A DNA stretch of 64,000 nucleotides from Roseivirga seohaensis (GCF_001592945.1 NZ_LRPB01000034.1:248001-312000), one strand, 5' to 3'. Numbered from the stretch's first letter, positions 1 through 9,467 are shown. A program made the numbers and translations. Notes: generated from the sequence alone by a model not told the origin.

Positions 1-21
1 TTCGATAGACCATGTTAAATA

Positions 22-57
22 AAAAACGGAATTACCGCATTTGGCAATCCCGTTTTT
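22..57 (-). terminator. Terminator of the receptor/DUF4249 operon
   Basis: An imperfect inverted repeat (AAAACGG..ATT.CC / GG.AAT..CCGTTTT) with a 6-base loop lies 35 bases beyond the DUF4249 stop codon. Read on the minus strand it ends in a T run, as expected for an intrinsic terminator. The A-rich other flank could let it work in both directions. Confidence 0.6.
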
Positions 58-91
58 GTATCACTCACAAAAGTGAAATGTCTTAATTGAG

Positions 92-928
92 TTATTTTAT
101 TTCTATCTCCATAATATCTACCGCACTGACCTGAAAGTATCCGAATGCCCCATTCGACAAGTTTGTTCTTGGGTTTGCTGGCGGAGGCGTAAACATTCCC
201 CCATCATTGTTGAGCAAGTTCGATAAATCATTATAGTAAATAAATGCCTCTCGGGTAATACTATACATTTCCACTTTAGCATACTGGCCAAGCTTATAAT
301 ATCCGGCAGTAGGTATTCCGCTAATTTCTTCTCCTAGAAATTCATCTTCAGAGAAATAGATATCGCCTTCAAAATCCCTGAGTGTTAAACCATTCTTATA
401 GAATTTAAAAAGGTAATGGTCCACCCTATCCTGAGGTTCTTTTGCATAAAACAATACCTCATAAAACTCACCTTCTTCGTCAGGATCTTCCCTTTCTTCT
501 TCATCAATAGTTACTACTAATGAATCAATTTTGGTGACGGGTAACATAGTTTCTGAAGCAGTATAATCCACTCCATCTACAGTCACTTTTAAGCGGTATG
601 TTGTCCAAATACTGCCAGCATAAGGTGTTTGCGGATAATAATAACCTTTCTTCGATGGCTCATTATTTGGGTTATGTATATAAACCACTTCATTATCTGC
701 ATCATCTGTAACGGTAACTACGGCATCTGTAATGGCAGGATTTGGATCAAGTGAATAAAAGCCTCTTGTATAGCTAAGCTTAATAAAGTTGAGTTCAGAA
801 TTATTCGTTAATACCCCATCAATCACCACTTTAGGTTCAGAGGTAATGGTATCGATATCGATGGTTTCTTCACAGGAAACAAAGAAAACAGTCAAGGAAA
901 ACAGTATGTATTTATATAGATTTTTCAT
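92..928 (-). CDS. DUF4249 domain outer-membrane-associated lipoprotein
   Basis: The 278-residue product has a lipoprotein signal peptide, with a hydrophobic stretch at residues 7-17 and lipobox FVSC ending at Cys19. An acidic segment follows, then a beta-rich domain with the DUF4249 opening (acidic linker, PKVVIDGVLTN). In Bacteroidota DUF4249 genes sit directly behind TonB-dependent receptors that carry a carboxypeptidase-regulatory domain, and that is the case here: it starts 15 bases after the receptor stop codon. It is probably a surface lipoprotein partner of that receptor. The ligand is unknown. The family length (about 270-400 residues) fits. Confidence 0.85.
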   Translation of the reverse strand: MKNLYKYILFSLTVFFVSCEETIDIDTITSEPKVVIDGVLTNNSELNFIKLSYTRGFYSLDPNPAITDAVVTVTDDADNEVVYIHNPNNEPSKKGYYYPQTPYAGSIWTTYRLKVTVDGVDYTASETMLPVTKIDSLVVTIDEEEREDPDEEGEFYEVLFYAKEPQDRVDHYLFKFYKNGLTLRDFEGDIYFSEDEFLGEEISGIPTAGYYKLGQYAKVEMYSITREAFIYYNDLSNLLNNDGGMFTPPPANPRTNLSNGAFGYFQVSAVDIMEIEIK

Positions 929-943
929 CTTAATATGTCTCGA

Positions 944-3298
944 TTAAAATTTGATATTATAAGTAACTGAAGGTAGAATTGGGAACAGATAGATCATTCT
1001 AGCTTCTTTTTCATTCCCATCGCCAATGGTATTTCCATCTTTATCTTGCTTTACTCGGGTGTACAGCGAGAATGGATTTTTACGGCTGTAGGCATTGTAT
1101 AATGAAAATACCCAAGAGGTTTTCCATTTTTTATGAGCATTTGATTTTGGCGTTAGCGTAGCACTTAAATCTAATCTATGGAACGAAGGCAGATTATACC
1201 CATTTCTTTCTGTAATTACATCGGCAGAATATCCGTCTCCCCATTCGTAAGTTCCTGAAGGAATGGTCGTTGGCCTTCCTGTTCCATAAGTAAAACCAGC
1301 ACCAAACGACCATTTATCGCTGTAATCGTATGTAGCAAGCATATTTAAGCTATGGCGTCTATCGTAATTGGCTAAAAAGGTTTCACCTAAATTCACACCT
1401 TCAATTGTTCGCTCTGTTTTCGACAAGGTATAGGCAATAAAACCAGTAAGTGCGCCTTCTTTCTTCTGTAAGAAAAATTCTAAACCATAAGCCTCTGCAT
1501 CGCCTTGGCGGTACTCTGTACTTAAATCTGTATTAAAGAAAACCTGCGCGTTATCCGCAAAATCGGTTACGTTATCCATTGTTTTGTAATAGGCCTCTAC
1601 AGAGAACTCATACATATTATCATTTAAGTTTTTGAAGTAACCCAGAGCCACCTGATCGGCAATTTGAGGTTTAAGGTAATAGCTACTTGGCGCCCACGTA
1701 TTAAAAGGCAAAGGCACTGTACCGCTTGAAATCAAGTGCGTATTCTGAACCATTCGGTTATAGCTCATCTTTACAGAGCTAGATTCATTGAGCATATAGC
1801 GCATAGAAAACCTTGGTTCAAAATTGAAATAGGTTTTGATAGGCTCGAAACTTTTAAAAGAAAGCGTGTCGGTGCGTGTTGGGTCAATATTGTCATTCGG
1901 GTCTTCATATAAATACACATCGCCTTTGCCTATGCTCTGAAAAGCTGATAATCTAGCACCATAATTCATCGTCAGTTTTGAAGATAATTCGTGTTGGGCT
2001 CCTAAGTAAAATGCATGATCCAGAGCGTATTCATGCTGCAATTCCGTTGCTTTGAAAATAGACTCATCGCTTGAAGGTGTGATTTTACCAGGAGCGAAAC
2101 GCTTATAAGTCACATGGTAGCCAAAATCTAATTCGAATTGTGGGCTCGCGAAATAGTTAAAATCATTTTTGAAGCTATATTCTTGTAGGTTTGAATCCCA
2201 ACGAATTCCTTGTACTGGGTCTTCAATCCCCAATCCGTAATCGAAGCTTGAAGCAATCAGCGAGGTATTAGAAAATAGTTTATCGCTAAAGAGGTGGTTC
2301 CAACGAAAGGTGGCTGTTTTATTTCCCCAATCAAATCCAAAATCTTCACCAAAAGAAAAATCATCTCTACCAGAATAAACAGAAAGGAAGAAACGGTTTT
2401 TGTTATTAGCTCTCCAATTTACCTTGGCGTTGACATCATAAAAATAGACCAAGTTATCATTGTTGGCAGCTCGTAAAAACAGATCCACATAAGACCTACG
2501 AGCAGAAAATATGTAGGAACTTTCGTCTTTCTTAATTGGTCCTTCTACCGAAATACTACTGGCCAAAAGACCAATCCCAGCCTCGCCTTCAAATTCCTTG
2601 TTGTTTCCATCACGGGTTCTTACGTCTAAAATAGAAGATAGCCTTCCACCAAAACGAGAGGGAATTCCACCTTTGTAAAGTTCTGAATCCTTGATAATAT
2701 CGGCATTGAACACCGAAAAGAGTCCGAATAAATGCGAAGGATCATAGACAGGAGCTTCATCAATTAAAATCAAGTTCTGATCTGCACTTCCGCCACGAAC
2801 AAAGAAACTGGAAGTACCTTCTCCTGCAGAAATCACACCTGGAAGCATTTGAATAGTTTTAATAATATCTGGCTCACCAAAAAGTGCAGGTAGCTTCTTT
2901 ACTTGCTTAATGTCCAAGTCATTCCTACTCATTTGAATGCTTGACACGTTTGCAACTGGACTTTCACCTGTAACCACTACCTCTTCCAGTTCTGTTAATT
3001 CTTCTGGAAGAGCAATATTCAATTCAATGTCCTTGTCCAGCGTAATCTTCTTTTCAATGGTTTTATAGCCAATAAAACTGTACTTAACCGTGTAGTTTCC
3101 TGGGGCAAGCGTAATGGAATAGAAACCATAATTATTGGAAACTACTCCATTCCCAATTTCAACTACTAAAACCGTGACTCCGAGAAGCTCCTCACCATTG
3201 GAAGCGTCTCGTACATATCCGTTCAAGGTGACCTTTTCTTGAGCAGAAGCTAGAACAGTACACAATACGACACATGTCGTAAGTAAAAATTTTCGCAT
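944..3298 (-). CDS. TonB-dependent receptor with carboxypeptidase-regulatory-like domain
   Basis: This 784-residue outer-membrane receptor has a signal peptide ending at SAQ (about residue 20), a CarboxypepD_reg-like beta-sandwich (about 24-108), a plug domain (about 125-240, with LPGV and FFVRGGSADQNLILIDE) and a C-terminal beta-barrel ending in an aromatic residue (TYNIKF). It should import a substrate across the outer membrane using TonB energy. The plug wording (KLPALFGEPDIIKTIQMLPGV-like region, SSILDVRTRDG) is that of the Bacteroidota branch paired with DUF4249 lipoproteins rather than SusC. The missing SusD partner agrees with this. It is the first gene of a two-gene operon; the substrate cannot be told from sequence. 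Confidence 0.9.
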   Translation of the reverse strand: MRKFLLTTCVVLCTVLASAQEKVTLNGYVRDASNGEELLGVTVLVVEIGNGVVSNNYGFYSITLAPGNYTVKYSFIGYKTIEKKITLDKDIELNIALPEELTELEEVVVTGESPVANVSSIQMSRNDLDIKQVKKLPALFGEPDIIKTIQMLPGVISAGEGTSSFFVRGGSADQNLILIDEAPVYDPSHLFGLFSVFNADIIKDSELYKGGIPSRFGGRLSSILDVRTRDGNNKEFEGEAGIGLLASSISVEGPIKKDESSYIFSARRSYVDLFLRAANNDNLVYFYDVNAKVNWRANNKNRFFLSVYSGRDDFSFGEDFGFDWGNKTATFRWNHLFSDKLFSNTSLIASSFDYGLGIEDPVQGIRWDSNLQEYSFKNDFNYFASPQFELDFGYHVTYKRFAPGKITPSSDESIFKATELQHEYALDHAFYLGAQHELSSKLTMNYGARLSAFQSIGKGDVYLYEDPNDNIDPTRTDTLSFKSFEPIKTYFNFEPRFSMRYMLNESSSVKMSYNRMVQNTHLISSGTVPLPFNTWAPSSYYLKPQIADQVALGYFKNLNDNMYEFSVEAYYKTMDNVTDFADNAQVFFNTDLSTEYRQGDAEAYGLEFFLQKKEGALTGFIAYTLSKTERTIEGVNLGETFLANYDRRHSLNMLATYDYSDKWSFGAGFTYGTGRPTTIPSGTYEWGDGYSADVITERNGYNLPSFHRLDLSATLTPKSNAHKKWKTSWVFSLYNAYSRKNPFSLYTRVKQDKDGNTIGDGNEKEARMIYLFPILPSVTYNIKF

Positions 3299-3511
3299 AA
3301 TTAATTTAGAGTTTGACCTGTTGTTTGATTTAAAAAATTAGACCTAAAATAGACTAACCACTTTAATGACGATTGAAATGATAAATACACTTAGACGACA
3401 ATAAAAATAATCTTTAGGCTTAGTCGAAATAATAACTAAAAAGTTGCAAGCTGTATTCACTAATAAAGCATTAAGCGTTAAAATTACTCTTAAAACCCCA
3501 TTTAAGGGCAT

Positions 3512-3544
3512 AAAAAAAGAGCTTAGATAAACACTAAGCTCTTT
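3512..3544 (-). terminator. Intrinsic terminator of sodC
   Basis: A perfect 11-base stem (AAAGAGCTTAG / CTAAGCTCTTT) with a 6-base loop lies 22 bases past the superoxide dismutase stop. On the minus strand it is followed by a T-rich tract. It separates sodC from the TonB receptor gene. Confidence 0.8.
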
Positions 3545-3565
3545 CAAATTATAGGGTTTTAATTT

Positions 3566-4156
3566 TTATTTAAGAGAGATTACACCGCATCCAATTCTTG
3601 GACCAGCCGCACCAGCAGGCTGAGAAGTAAAATCATCTGGACCTGCATGTACTATCACCGCATGGTTTAAGATATTGGTATTTTCATCTCCGCCAATAGT
3701 CCAACCTTCTACATCCATAGATAGCGAACCATTTCCATCTTCTCCAACAGTAAGGTTTCCAATATCACCTTGGTGAAAATCACCACCCTCGGCTCTATTT
3801 CCATGATCTACGCCCATAGGGTTCCAGTGGCCTCCGGCCGAAGTTCCATCAGGAGCAGAACAATCACCAATAGCATGAATGTGTACGGCATGGTCGCCCG
3901 GTTCAATATTCATCAAATTAACATCAATATTGATTTTTCCGTTGGCCAATTCTTTAAATATAACCGTACCTTTTAATTGACTATCGCTTTTACTTTCTAA
4001 GTCTACAATCACGCTTTCCAGCGATTCTTCAGCCGTTTCTGTAGCCGAATCTACTTTTTCTTCAGATTTTTCTTTACTCTGAGAACATCCAAAAGTCAAG
4101 GCTGCCACAGCACAAATTAATAGCATTCCGTTGATCTGTTTTTTCATCATATTCAT
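3566..4156 (-). CDS. sodC: Cu-Zn superoxide dismutase family lipoprotein
   Basis: This 196-residue protein dismutates superoxide in the periplasm. The lipobox LTFGC gives Cys24 as the acylation site, followed by an acidic, Ser/Glu-rich tether (25-58). The SodC domain keeps all metal ligands visible by eye: His92 and His94 (HIH), bridging His110 (GGHWNP), His118, His128 and Asp131 (FHQGD), and His170 (VIVHAGPDD). Cys99 and Cys190 can form the conserved disulfide, and the Arg before it (GPRIGCG) matches the active-site arginine. It is a single-gene unit with its own terminator. Confidence 0.92.
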   Translation of the reverse strand: MNMMKKQINGMLLICAVAALTFGCSQSKEKSEEKVDSATETAEESLESVIVDLESKSDSQLKGTVIFKELANGKINIDVNLMNIEPGDHAVHIHAIGDCSAPDGTSAGGHWNPMGVDHGNRAEGGDFHQGDIGNLTVGEDGNGSLSMDVEGWTIGGDENTNILNHAVIVHAGPDDFTSQPAGAAGPRIGCGVISLK

Positions 4157-4403
4157 TTCGTTTAATTCAAGTTCAAAGGTTCAAATTATATAACAGAACT
4201 ACAATGAGAAGTGTTTGAATTAAGTTGTTGAAAAGAGGTTTTGAGTTAATTTCTACACAAACGGTAAAACCATTTCAGCTTCTAAAAAACAAATAAAACA
4301 ACCTATGTTGCTGTCTTCTCAACTACCATGATTTATGATTCGCTTTCAGGTGAACCACATCAAAACATTCCTTTTTTCGGTTTTACAAGAACTACACTTA
4401 TAA

Positions 4404-4438
4404 TTTTTGCATTACCGCAAGGCACTTTACTATATTTG
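4404..4438 (+). promoter_or_regulatory. Bacteroidota-type promoter for the IF-2 N-like gene
   Basis: A -33 box TTTG (4406-4409) and a -7 box TATATTTG (4431-4438, a perfect TAnnTTTG) are 21 bases apart. This is the known Bacteroidota primary sigma spacing. The start codon at 4457 lies about 12 bases after the expected transcription start. The rest of the 300-base gap from sodC (4157-4403) shows no other recognisable feature. Confidence 0.65.
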
Positions 4439-4456
4439 CAAGCTTAAATTAATACC

Positions 4457-5323
4457 ATGCGCCTCAGACAATTAGCCCGCAAACTCCAAGTTCAACCCAA
4501 ATATTTGATTGGCATTTTATCAAAAAATGGACTCGAGATTGAAAACGATCCTAATTACAAACTGACCGAAGAACAGGAAAGTCTTATTCTTTCAATCGTT
4601 CCAATGCCCAAACCTTCTATAGAATCAAACGCAGTAGCAAGCCCAAAAGCAGAAATTGAGGTAGTTGAGGCCGTTGAAGACCCCTTGGAAGTAACTGAGG
4701 AAATAGAAACGCCTACTGAAGAAGTTATTACCCCAAATACCGTTAAAGAAGCGCCCAAAACAGTAGAACAAAAAGAACCAACTGAAACACCTAAAGTATA
4801 TAGTTTAGAAAAAGAAGCGCAAGAAAAACACAAAGATGCTGAATTGATAAAGGCACCTAAGCTAAAACTAGAGGGCTTAAAAGTTTTGGGTAAAATTGAT
4901 TTACCCGAACCTAAAGTGAAAGAAAAAGCCAAACCAGAAGAAACAAAAGAAGCTGCTGAAAAACCAAAACAGCGAAACACCAAACAAAATAGGAACACTC
5001 CTACCCACGATCGTAAAAGACAAAATCAGCGCAGCAGACCCAACTCAGTTGAATTAGAAAGAAGAAAGGCCGAACAAGAAGCCAAGCGTAAAAAATTGGC
5101 TGAAGAAAAGCGCATTAAAGCACTAAAAGAAAAGCACTACAAAGAAAAAGTTCAGGCCAAACTAAAGACCACAGCACCAAAGAAAAAGAAGTCAAAGCCA
5201 ACAACTGCACAAACTACCGAGCAACCTAAAAAAGTCGCCAAAACAGCTATTAAAAAGCAAGCCCCTAAAAAAGGGCTACGCAGATTATGGGCATGGCTCA
5301 ATGGCGAATTGGATAAGTATTAG
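4457..5323 (+). CDS. Standalone IF-2 N-terminal-domain-like, Lys/Glu-rich protein
   Basis: In this 288-residue cytoplasmic protein, residues 1-50 (MRLRQLARKLQV..LIGILSKNGLEIENDPNYKLT) look like the small helical IF2_N module that opens bacterial initiation factor IF-2. The remainder is low-complexity Lys/Glu/Pro/Ala sequence with a long charged helix (about 195-235). One internal stretch, LEGLKVLGKIDLPE (about 138-151), matches a motif seen in the linker of Bacteroidota IF-2. No GTPase domain follows. The role is unknown; it may be a ribosome- or RNA-associated paralogue of the IF-2 N-terminal region. It has a clear promoter and is monocistronic. Confidence 0.6.
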   Translation: MRLRQLARKLQVQPKYLIGILSKNGLEIENDPNYKLTEEQESLILSIVPMPKPSIESNAVASPKAEIEVVEAVEDPLEVTEEIETPTEEVITPNTVKEAPKTVEQKEPTETPKVYSLEKEAQEKHKDAELIKAPKLKLEGLKVLGKIDLPEPKVKEKAKPEETKEAAEKPKQRNTKQNRNTPTHDRKRQNQRSRPNSVELERRKAEQEAKRKKLAEEKRIKALKEKHYKEKVQAKLKTTAPKKKKSKPTTAQTTEQPKKVAKTAIKKQAPKKGLRRLWAWLNGELDKY

Positions 5324-5483
5324 ACTTATTCAAATTCCTCTATTACTTCTTGGTTTCAGAAAACCTTCTACCCCTATTACACAGTAGGTTACTCCAATTC
5401 AATTAAAACGATTAGATTGAATGATCAATTTAGTGATGGAGTGCGGTATCGTATTGACCCTCATTAGAAACCACAACAGGTCT

Positions 5484-7496
5484 ATGAAAAAACTATTTTA
5501 TTTCACGCTAGCCTTTTTTACCCTTGTTTCCTGCGGCAAGGAAAAAGAGGTAGAAGCCAATAAATTCGAATTCGATGGAATCGATGAAAGCATCAAACCA
5601 GGAGATAACTTTTTCCTCCATGTAAACAAAACTTGGTACGACAACGCTGTAATTGCAGACGACCAAGCTGGAGTTGGTTCTTATAGCTTTTTAAATATTC
5701 CTCAGAAAAAGCTCTTAGAAAACATTTTAGAGGAAGTTTCTAGTGGAACCCACGAAAAAGGAAGCGCTGATCAAATGGTGGGCGATTTTTACAGTTCAGG
5801 CATGAATACCGCGCTGATCAACGAACGTGGTTTTGAACCCATTCAATCTTTGCTCGATCAAATCAACGCCATCAACTCTATACCTGCAATGATGGAATTT
5901 GTGGCCAATGAGTACAAATCGGGGAACGGTTCATTGATCAGTATGGGAGTCTCTCCCGACAATGAAAATAGCAGTGTCAACATGCTACATTTTGGACAGA
6001 CAGGTTTAGGCTTACCCGACCGTGATTATTATTTTAAAACGGACGAATCTACCCTTGAAATTCAAAAGGCCTATCAAGCGTACTTAACTAAGCTATTTGA
6101 ATTAATAGGTAATGAAAATGCAGAACAAAGTACCTCCACGGCTTATGGCATAGAGAAGCAATTGGCAGAAGCGCATAAAACGCGTATCGAGCGAAGAAAT
6201 GTAAAAGCCAATTACAATAAAATCGCAGTAGCAGACCTTAAAATAAATCAACCCAATATCGGTTGGTCCAAATTGTTAGATCATTTTGGTGCAGAAGCCG
6301 ATTCTGTCGATATCGCTCAGCCTGCTTATTATGCGAAACTCAACACCATGCTTCCTTCCGTTTCTTTAGCCGATTGGAAGACCTATTTAAAAGCAAAAGT
6401 ATTAACTAATTACGCTGATATCTTAAGCGAGCCTTTTGAAACGGCAGCTTTCGAATATTCAAAAATCATCTCTGGGCAAGCGGTGAAACAATCACGCGCT
6501 CAAATCATGGTAAACAAGGTAGATAGACAGCTTGGTTTTGCGCTAGGCCAATTATACGTAGAAAGATATTTTAATGAAGAAGCCAAAAGCCGGGTATTGG
6601 ATTTGGTCAACAACCTTCAAAAAGCCTTTGAAAATAGAATTAACGAGCTTGATTGGATGAGTGATGCCACTAAGGTTCAGGCCAAAGAGAAATTATACAC
6701 GATTACCAAAAAGATTGGCTATCCAGATGTTTGGAGAGACTACGGGAATGTAAACATAGATAAAGACAAGTTTTTTGAAAATGTAGTGGCCTTGAGACAA
6801 AACGACTATCAGTACGGTTTAGATAAACTGAACAAAGCCCCTAACAAAGATGAGTGGGGCACAACGCCATCGACTGTAACCGCTTACTACAACCCTCCCC
6901 TCAATGAGATTGTGTTCCCGGCAGGCATTTTACAATTCCCTTACTTTGATTTACAAGCCGATGATGCCATTAATTATGGTGGAATTGGAATGGTAATTGG
7001 CCATGAATTGACCCATGCTTTTGACGATCAAGGTGCTCAATTTGACAAAGATGGAAATGTGAAAAACTGGTGGACTGACGAAGATTACGAGAAGTTCCAG
7101 GCCAAAACTCAATTGATTATCGACCGATACAGTTCTTATACTGTGTTGGACAGTTTGCATTTAAAAGGTGCATTATCCGTTGGAGAAAACACGGCAGATA
7201 ATGGTGGAATTTCAATTGCTTACGATGCCTTTAAACTAACCAAGCAAGGCCAAGACACAGTAAAGATTGGCGGATATACACCCGACCAACGTTTCTTTAT
7301 GTCCATTGCCCGTATTTGGCGAGTAAAAACCCGAGACGAGTATTTACGCAACTATGTAAAAACGAATTCCCATTCTCCACCAATGTGGCGTGTAAACGGC
7401 CCATTAATGAACTTCACTCCTTTTTACGAAGCATTTGATGTTCAGCCAGGTGATGCTAATTACAAACCTGTAGAAGAAAGAATTAAGATTTGGTAA
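5484..7496 (+). CDS. M13 family zinc endopeptidase (PepO/neprilysin-like) lipoprotein
   Basis: The 670-residue metallopeptidase is predicted to be anchored by Cys17 (lipobox LVSC) and to act on short peptides in the periplasm or outside. The ATG at 5484 is preferred over an in-frame ATG at 5421, because the lipoprotein signal starts directly at 5484. The N-terminal M13 domain (about 25-430) is followed by the catalytic domain with HELTH at 507-511 (zinc ligands His507 and His511, catalytic Glu508) and GENTADNGG supplying the third ligand Glu. The family's substrate-binding NAYY motif reads TAYY here (in VTAYYNPPLNEIVFP), a conspicuous replacement of the Asn. The C-terminus (VEERIKIW) is the usual family end. 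Confidence 0.93.
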   Translation: MKKLFYFTLAFFTLVSCGKEKEVEANKFEFDGIDESIKPGDNFFLHVNKTWYDNAVIADDQAGVGSYSFLNIPQKKLLENILEEVSSGTHEKGSADQMVGDFYSSGMNTALINERGFEPIQSLLDQINAINSIPAMMEFVANEYKSGNGSLISMGVSPDNENSSVNMLHFGQTGLGLPDRDYYFKTDESTLEIQKAYQAYLTKLFELIGNENAEQSTSTAYGIEKQLAEAHKTRIERRNVKANYNKIAVADLKINQPNIGWSKLLDHFGAEADSVDIAQPAYYAKLNTMLPSVSLADWKTYLKAKVLTNYADILSEPFETAAFEYSKIISGQAVKQSRAQIMVNKVDRQLGFALGQLYVERYFNEEAKSRVLDLVNNLQKAFENRINELDWMSDATKVQAKEKLYTITKKIGYPDVWRDYGNVNIDKDKFFENVVALRQNDYQYGLDKLNKAPNKDEWGTTPSTVTAYYNPPLNEIVFPAGILQFPYFDLQADDAINYGGIGMVIGHELTHAFDDQGAQFDKDGNVKNWWTDEDYEKFQAKTQLIIDRYSSYTVLDSLHLKGALSVGENTADNGGISIAYDAFKLTKQGQDTVKIGGYTPDQRFFMSIARIWRVKTRDEYLRNYVKTNSHSPPMWRVNGPLMNFTPFYEAFDVQPGDANYKPVEERIKIW

Positions 7497-7516
7497 AAGC
7501 ATTTGAATACTAATTC

Positions 7517-7552
7517 AAGGCCATGGATGAATAATTCATGGCCTTCTTTTTT
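7517..7552 (+). terminator. Intrinsic terminator of the M13 peptidase gene
   Basis: A perfect 9-base stem (AAGGCCATG / CATGGCCTT) with an 11-base loop is followed by a T-rich tract and starts 20 bases after the stop codon. The rest of the gap to 7751 holds no convincing gene. Confidence 0.8.
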
Positions 7553-7751
7553 ATCCCTTTTTAGCTTTGATCTAATCCCCTTTCAATTAAGTCTATTAGA
7601 GTTTTTCGGAACATATCTAGTGATTTCATGTTGTCAAAACAACCAGCAGGCTAAAACAAAACTTCACAAACTTTACATAAGAAAGGTTGAAAAATAATCG
7701 TAATCGTAAGAAACGATTCACAAATAATCACTTTGATCAAATTTAAAAAAC

Positions 7752-8384
7752 ATGACAAACGAAAAACAAAACATATTAATAGCCGGAGCAAACGGCACTA
7801 CAGGTAAAATTATTGTTGAATTACTTCAAACCTCAAACCGTTATCGACCTATCGCCATGGTTAGAAAAGAAGACCAAAAAGAAGCTTTTGAAAAACAGGG
7901 TGTGGCAGCAGTGCTGGCCGACTTGGAAAAAGATTTGAGCCATGCAGTAATTGGAGTTGATAAAGTAATTTTTGCTGCGGGATCTAAAGGCAAAAAAGTA
8001 ATCGCGGTAGATCAAGAAGGAGCCAAAAGCTTGACGGATGCTGCAAAAAAAGCAGGAGTTAACAAATATGTAATGCTAAGCTCCATGGGCGCAGATAATC
8101 CTTCGGTAAGCGATGACCTCGAAGATTACTTAAAGGCAAAACAAAATGCCGACAACCATCTACGGAATAGCGGCTTGGAGTATAGCATTGTACGGCCGGG
8201 TGGCCTTACAGATAATGAAGGTACAGGCAAAATTCAGCTTAGAGAAAAACTAGACTCACAGGGCAGTATTTCAAGGGCCGATGTAGCCCAAACCTTGGTA
8301 GAAGTATTGGAAGACGGTGTGCAGCAAAACCAAACTTTCGAAATCATAGCGGGTGAAACTCCTATTGAAACAGCAGTGCGCTAA
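7752..8384 (+). CDS. NAD(P)-binding Rossmann protein, atypical SDR (NmrA/YwnB-like)
   Basis: This 210-residue cytoplasmic protein has the dinucleotide-binding loop GANGTTGK near the N-terminus (12-19), a second-strand Arg-Lys (MVRKED) suggesting NADP(H), and a YVMLSSMGADNP segment in the place of the SDR active-site strand. YSIVRPGGLTDNEGTG matches the atypical/extended SDR family with NmrA-like fold. It has no classical YxxxK catalytic pair in the usual place. These proteins are flavin/biliverdin-reductase-like or act as redox sensors, so a specific reaction cannot be assigned. It appears to be transcribed alone; downstream there is a long, loose inverted repeat (TGACCGAG at 8413, CTCGGTCA at about 8480). 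Confidence 0.8.
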   Translation: MTNEKQNILIAGANGTTGKIIVELLQTSNRYRPIAMVRKEDQKEAFEKQGVAAVLADLEKDLSHAVIGVDKVIFAAGSKGKKVIAVDQEGAKSLTDAAKKAGVNKYVMLSSMGADNPSVSDDLEDYLKAKQNADNHLRNSGLEYSIVRPGGLTDNEGTGKIQLREKLDSQGSISRADVAQTLVEVLEDGVQQNQTFEIIAGETPIETAVR

Positions 8385-8573
8385 TTTTAGTCCTTGTGGG
8401 TGTTGTGAGTATGACCGAGAATTAAAAACGGAAACCTTGTCCCAAAATATTATTCTGATGTTTAATTTGACTAAAACATCCTCGGTCAGTCTCCTGTCAC
8501 CAACAAAAGCTTAAAGAGTTGTTTAATTACTACAAATAGAAAAAGCTCTAACAGGCTTCGTAATTACTTCAAC

Positions 8574-9467
8574 TCAATACCTCAAATACCAATCAAAATT
8601 CTTGGTCAAAATTTGATGTTTTTCTGCACGTAAAAACGCCAAAAAGGCTTGACCTATGGGGGATAATTTTTTTCCTTTTAACCAGATTAAACGCCACTGC
8701 GTTTTAAGCGGTAAGCCCGGTGATTCCAAAATATATACTTGGTTATTTAATAATTCATTTTTAAGCCCGATAAGCGGCATAATCGAATTCCCTAAGCCTG
8801 CAATCACCGCTTGTTTTACCGCTTCGTTTGAAGTGAGTTCTAACCTTTTGCGCTGTTTACCCTGATGCCTTTCAAAATAATTTTCCATTGCTAAGCGGGT
8901 AGCAGAGCCACTTTCTCTGTAAATATGAGGTTTACTTTCATCACGAATAGGTGTGTTAGCCACCAAATACAATTTATTTTCAACAAGTATTTCTTCTTCA
9001 ATTGGCAGTTTGTCTGGCACTACAGAAACCAGCGCAAAATCAGTTTCATTCTTTTTTAGGCTTTCAATTACTTTGCTCTTATTAGTTACGTCAAGCACCA
9101 AATCTATACCCGAATGCTGCTCTAAAAAGCCAGACAAAAAGTAAGGAATTACATACTTTCCGGTAGAGGCAGATGAGATACTCAATCTGCCAGTCATAAT
9201 ACCTTGATAGGCCTGAGTTTTATAATTAATGTTCTCTAATTCTTGAATAACTCTTTCAGCCATTATTGCAATCTCTTTACCAAAATCGGTGATATATAGC
9301 TGTTTACCAATCACTTCTGTAAGAGGAATATCAAACTGATCTTGAAGATTTTTTAACTGAATAGAAACTGCAGGCTGAGTCATAAACAGGGCTTCGGCTG
9401 CTTTAGTAATGCTTTGCGTCTGAATCACCTTCAGAAAGATTTGTAATTGATGTATGGTATAATTCAT
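8574..9467 (-). CDS. LysR family transcriptional regulator divergent from the dab operon
   Basis: The 297-residue regulator has an N-terminal winged helix-turn-helix (residues 3-60: LQIFLKVIQTQSITKAAEAL, MTQPAVSIQLKNLQ) and a LysR substrate-binding domain (about 90-290). It lies back to back with the DAB inorganic-carbon operon, 89 bases away. CbbR/LysR-type regulators are commonly found beside dab genes, so the inference is that it senses CO2/bicarbonate limitation or a linked metabolite and switches dabB-dabA. No carbon-fixation genes occur in the window, which makes an anaplerotic need for bicarbonate more likely than autotrophy. Confidence 0.9.
   Translation of the reverse strand: MNYTIHQLQIFLKVIQTQSITKAAEALFMTQPAVSIQLKNLQDQFDIPLTEVIGKQLYITDFGKEIAIMAERVIQELENINYKTQAYQGIMTGRLSISSASTGKYVIPYFLSGFLEQHSGIDLVLDVTNKSKVIESLKKNETDFALVSVVPDKLPIEEEILVENKLYLVANTPIRDESKPHIYRESGSATRLAMENYFERHQGKQRKRLELTSNEAVKQAVIAGLGNSIMPLIGLKNELLNNQVYILESPGLPLKTQWRLIWLKGKKLSPIGQAFLAFLRAEKHQILTKNFDWYLRY

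Noticed and set aside
3344-3547. 67-codon reading frame on the minus strand between the TonB receptor and sodC
   Set aside because: It runs through the sodC terminator hairpin (3512-3544) and has no family pattern; its hydrophobicity comes from AT-rich intergenic DNA.
4555-4998. 147-codon Ser/Phe/Val-rich frame antisense to the IF-2 N-like gene
   Set aside because: Its composition is the complement of the Lys/Glu-rich low-complexity repeat of the real gene.
7503-7697. 64-codon frame after the M13 peptidase
   Set aside because: It contains the peptidase terminator hairpin and has no recognisable protein pattern.
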